From NCBI RefSeq assembly GCF_014203605.1, contig NZ_JACHJJ010000016.1:1-64000 (forward strand): a stretch of 64,000 nt of DNA, written 5' to 3'. Source of the DNA: Thiemannella venezuelensis (GTDB lineage Bacteria; Actinomycetota; Actinomycetes; Streptosporangiales; Streptosporangiaceae). Below are positions 62,606 through 64,000 of the stretch, in pieces. A program made the position numbers and the translations under genes. The notes beneath the pieces were generated by a model that did no database searches, was not told the origin of the DNA, and was given only the letters and a program-made list of their open reading frames with translations. Positions within the stretch are counted from its first letter, which is position 1. Each line of letters starts with the position of its first letter.

Positions 62606-63541
62606 CGTGATGGGATGGATCGCCGCGACGCGCGGAGCGCAGATCGAGTTGCGGGTGCTGCAGTACGGCGTGACCGAGGAGCGGTTGCGCGATGTCGTCA
62701 AGGAGGACGAGGGCTGGGACGTCGTCCACGTCTCCGGGCATGGGAGCGGGGGGACGTTCCTGCTGGAGCGGGAGGACGGCTCGTCCCGCGAGATCACCGG
62801 GAGTCTGCTCGCCGAGTGGCTGGAGCCGCTGGCCGGGCGGGTGAAGCTGGTGACGGCCTCGGCCTGCTCGTCGGCGGCGCTGACCGCGGCGGAGCACCTG
62901 CGCCTGCTCGGCCTCGGGCCCGCCGTACGGGACGACCGGGCCGATCCGGCGGGCCGGGTGGACGCCGTGGACGCGGCGGACCGGGCGGACCGGGTCGGTT
63001 CCGTGGACGCGGAGGAGGCCGGAGAGGTCCCCGCGCTGGCGGTGGAGCTGGTGGATCGGCTCGGCTGCGCGGTGGTCGCGATGCGGTTCCCGGTCGTGGA
63101 CGACTTCGCGGTGGCGCTGAGCCGGGGCCTGTACGAGGGCATGGTCAGGCACGGGCAGACGCTGCCCGCCGCGCTGGCCACCGCGATCCGCGAGACGCTG
63201 GTGGAAGGGCCGAGTCCTGAATGCCCGGCGCTCTCGGCGGGGACTCCGGCGCTGTTCGGCGCGGCGGCCGGAGACCTGCGGCTCGGGGTGCGCGGCGGCG
63301 GGGAGCCGGTCTTCGGCGGTGAGACCCTCCGGATGGACGGCTTCCCGGACGAGCCGGAGCGGTTCGTCGGGGGGTCGGGGTGATGGCGCGGGCGGGCGCG
63401 GCGCTGTGCCGCCTGGTGAAGGAGGTCCCCGGCGTCAGCCTGGCCGAGCTGCTCGCCGTCCTCACCGATCCCGGCACCCTCCGGCACACCTACGACCAGA
63501 TCATCGAAGCGGTCACGACCGCCGCCGGCTCCCCGGACTGA
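62606..63541 (+). pseudogene. Degenerate second CHAT gene: protease core fused by deletion to C-terminal tail
   Basis: The first part reads GAQIELRVLQYGVTEERLRD, VVHVSGHGSGGTFLLERE, LVTASACSSAALTAAEHL and LAVELVDRLGCAVVAMRFPV. It aligns with residues ~183-420 of the full CHAT protein, keeping both catalytic His and Cys. It lacks the first ~180 residues and any family start codon: the frame opens by chance at 62550 over the AbiEii stop. It stops at 63383, right where the NB-ARC domain should begin (RFVGGSG). A new frame from 63383 gives LCRLVKEVPGVSLAELLAVL and TDPGTLRHTYDQIIEAVTTA, the exact C-terminal tail of the full protein. NB-ARC and TPR modules are gone. If translated, it would be an unregulated short CHAT protease. 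Confidence 0.8.
63465..63536 (+). repeat. 72-base direct repeat, copy 2 (tail of the CHAT remnant)
   Basis: Identical to 60679-60750. The full copy and the remnant differ far more in their protease parts, so the perfect match suggests gene conversion or strong selection on the tail. The two repeats bracket the AbiE operon and could recombine to delete it. Confidence 0.9.
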
Positions 63542-63618
63542 CGGGAGGTGGGGTGGGCTGAAACGTCCGCCGTCTTCCGTCCGTTCTTCCCGTAGAACCC
63601 CAACCCCTGGAGGGACAC

Positions 63619-64000
63619 ATGGTCGGGAACCGGGTCATGGCGCTGTCGGACGGCGAGGCCGTCTCAGCTCTCTGGCTGGTCCTGGAGCAGCAGGGATCGC
63701 CGCTCGACGCGGCGCGGCTCCGGGCCGACGAGGCCAGGGTCGCGGAGGCGGCGGGCAGGGAGGACATCCGGGCGGAGATCGGGCCGGACGAGAAGGCCAC
63801 GCCGGGGGACGCGGCCAGGGCCGCGCTCCTGTACCTGGCCGAGAGCGACCCCGGCACGGTCGCCCGGGCCGCCGAGATCGCTGCGACCGGCCGGGCCGAG
63901 CGGTTCGATCCGGCGCTCATCGGGGTCGGCGCGCTGGTGCTGATCGCGGTCAGGACCGAGTTCAAGCTGGAGCGCGACCCCGAGAAGGGGTGGGCGTTCA
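63619..64000 (+). CDS. Unknown protein next to CHAT gene (partial, runs off the window)
   Basis: The frame starts at ATG 63619 with a GGAGGGA ribosome-binding site and is open to the end (127 codons). It reads MVGNRVMALSDGEAVSALWL, VLEQQGSPLDAARLRADEAR, then KATPGDAARAALLYLAESDP and a hydrophobic segment FDPALIGVGALVLIAVRTEF followed by KLERDPEKGWAF. I do not recognise it with certainty; it resembles small proteins found beside CHAT/STAND effectors in actinomycetes. Position directly after the CHAT remnant supports a functional link. Confidence 0.6.
   Translation, partial: MVGNRVMALSDGEAVSALWLVLEQQGSPLDAARLRADEARVAEAAGREDIRAEIGPDEKATPGDAARAALLYLAESDPGTVARAAEIAATGRAERFDPALIGVGALVLIAVRTEFKLERDPEKGWAF

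Overview
The window is about 64 kb of very GC-rich chromosomal DNA from an actinomycete. GTG/TTG starts, strong third-position G/C, actinobacterial families (SepF-like, DUF3027, DUF3263, DUF2530, DUF4190, actinobacterial XPB, HelD-like helicase) and the order 'SAM riboswitch - threonine-synthase-like gene - MoaD-like gene - cold-shock gene - groEL', which I recall from Streptomyces, all point there. Family content suggests Streptosporangiaceae or a relative, but that is an inference from reading, not a search result.

Layout. 1-410: end of an rRNA operon (23S tail, 5S, terminator). 461-10262: housekeeping and small orphan genes (phzF-like, sepF-like, argS, plsX, a KamA-type radical SAM enzyme, a secreted protein, a small gene behind a candidate LexA/SOS promoter, a PEBP protein). 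10357-12139: two-gene polysaccharide/teichoic-acid-type ABC exporter. 12641-18379: complete five-gene oligopeptide/dipeptide ABC importer with an intergenic hairpin after the binding-protein gene. 18465-20570: repeat-rich secreted protein, then a DUF35/Ltp2-type thiolase pair behind a candidate lipid/steroid-type TetR operator. 20595-28390: mycosin-like protease, SAM hydrolase, trehalose synthesis (otsB, otsA), an MFS transporter, a sigma factor. 28516-32840: SAM-I riboswitch, ThrC-like enzyme, sulfur-carrier protein, cold-shock protein, groEL with two CIRCE operators. 33087-53727: GNAT/HelD pair, XPB helicase and a helicase-associated WYL protein, acyl-CoA ligase, TetR, HAD phosphatase, cold-shock-domain protein, MFS, DUF3027, a GHKL ATPase and an NCS2 purine permease.

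53780-64000 is a conflict/defence-like accessory region. It holds a DUF234-type ATPase behind a 15-bp-arm palindrome, a VapBC module, CutA, a 1235-aa CHAT protease/NB-ARC/TPR protein, an AbiEi/AbiEii type IV toxin-antitoxin pair with a 17-bp-arm palindrome across its start codon, and a second CHAT gene that kept the protease core and the last ~45 residues but lost everything between. The surviving tail shares 72 identical bases with the full-length copy. A further small gene runs off the window end.

The strongest system is the riboswitch/ThrC-like/sulfur-carrier unit. It reads as a SAM-controlled route to homocysteine from O-phosphohomoserine and a protein thiocarboxylate, not as plain threonine synthesis. 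The most unusual architecture is the CHAT-AbiE-CHAT remnant island.
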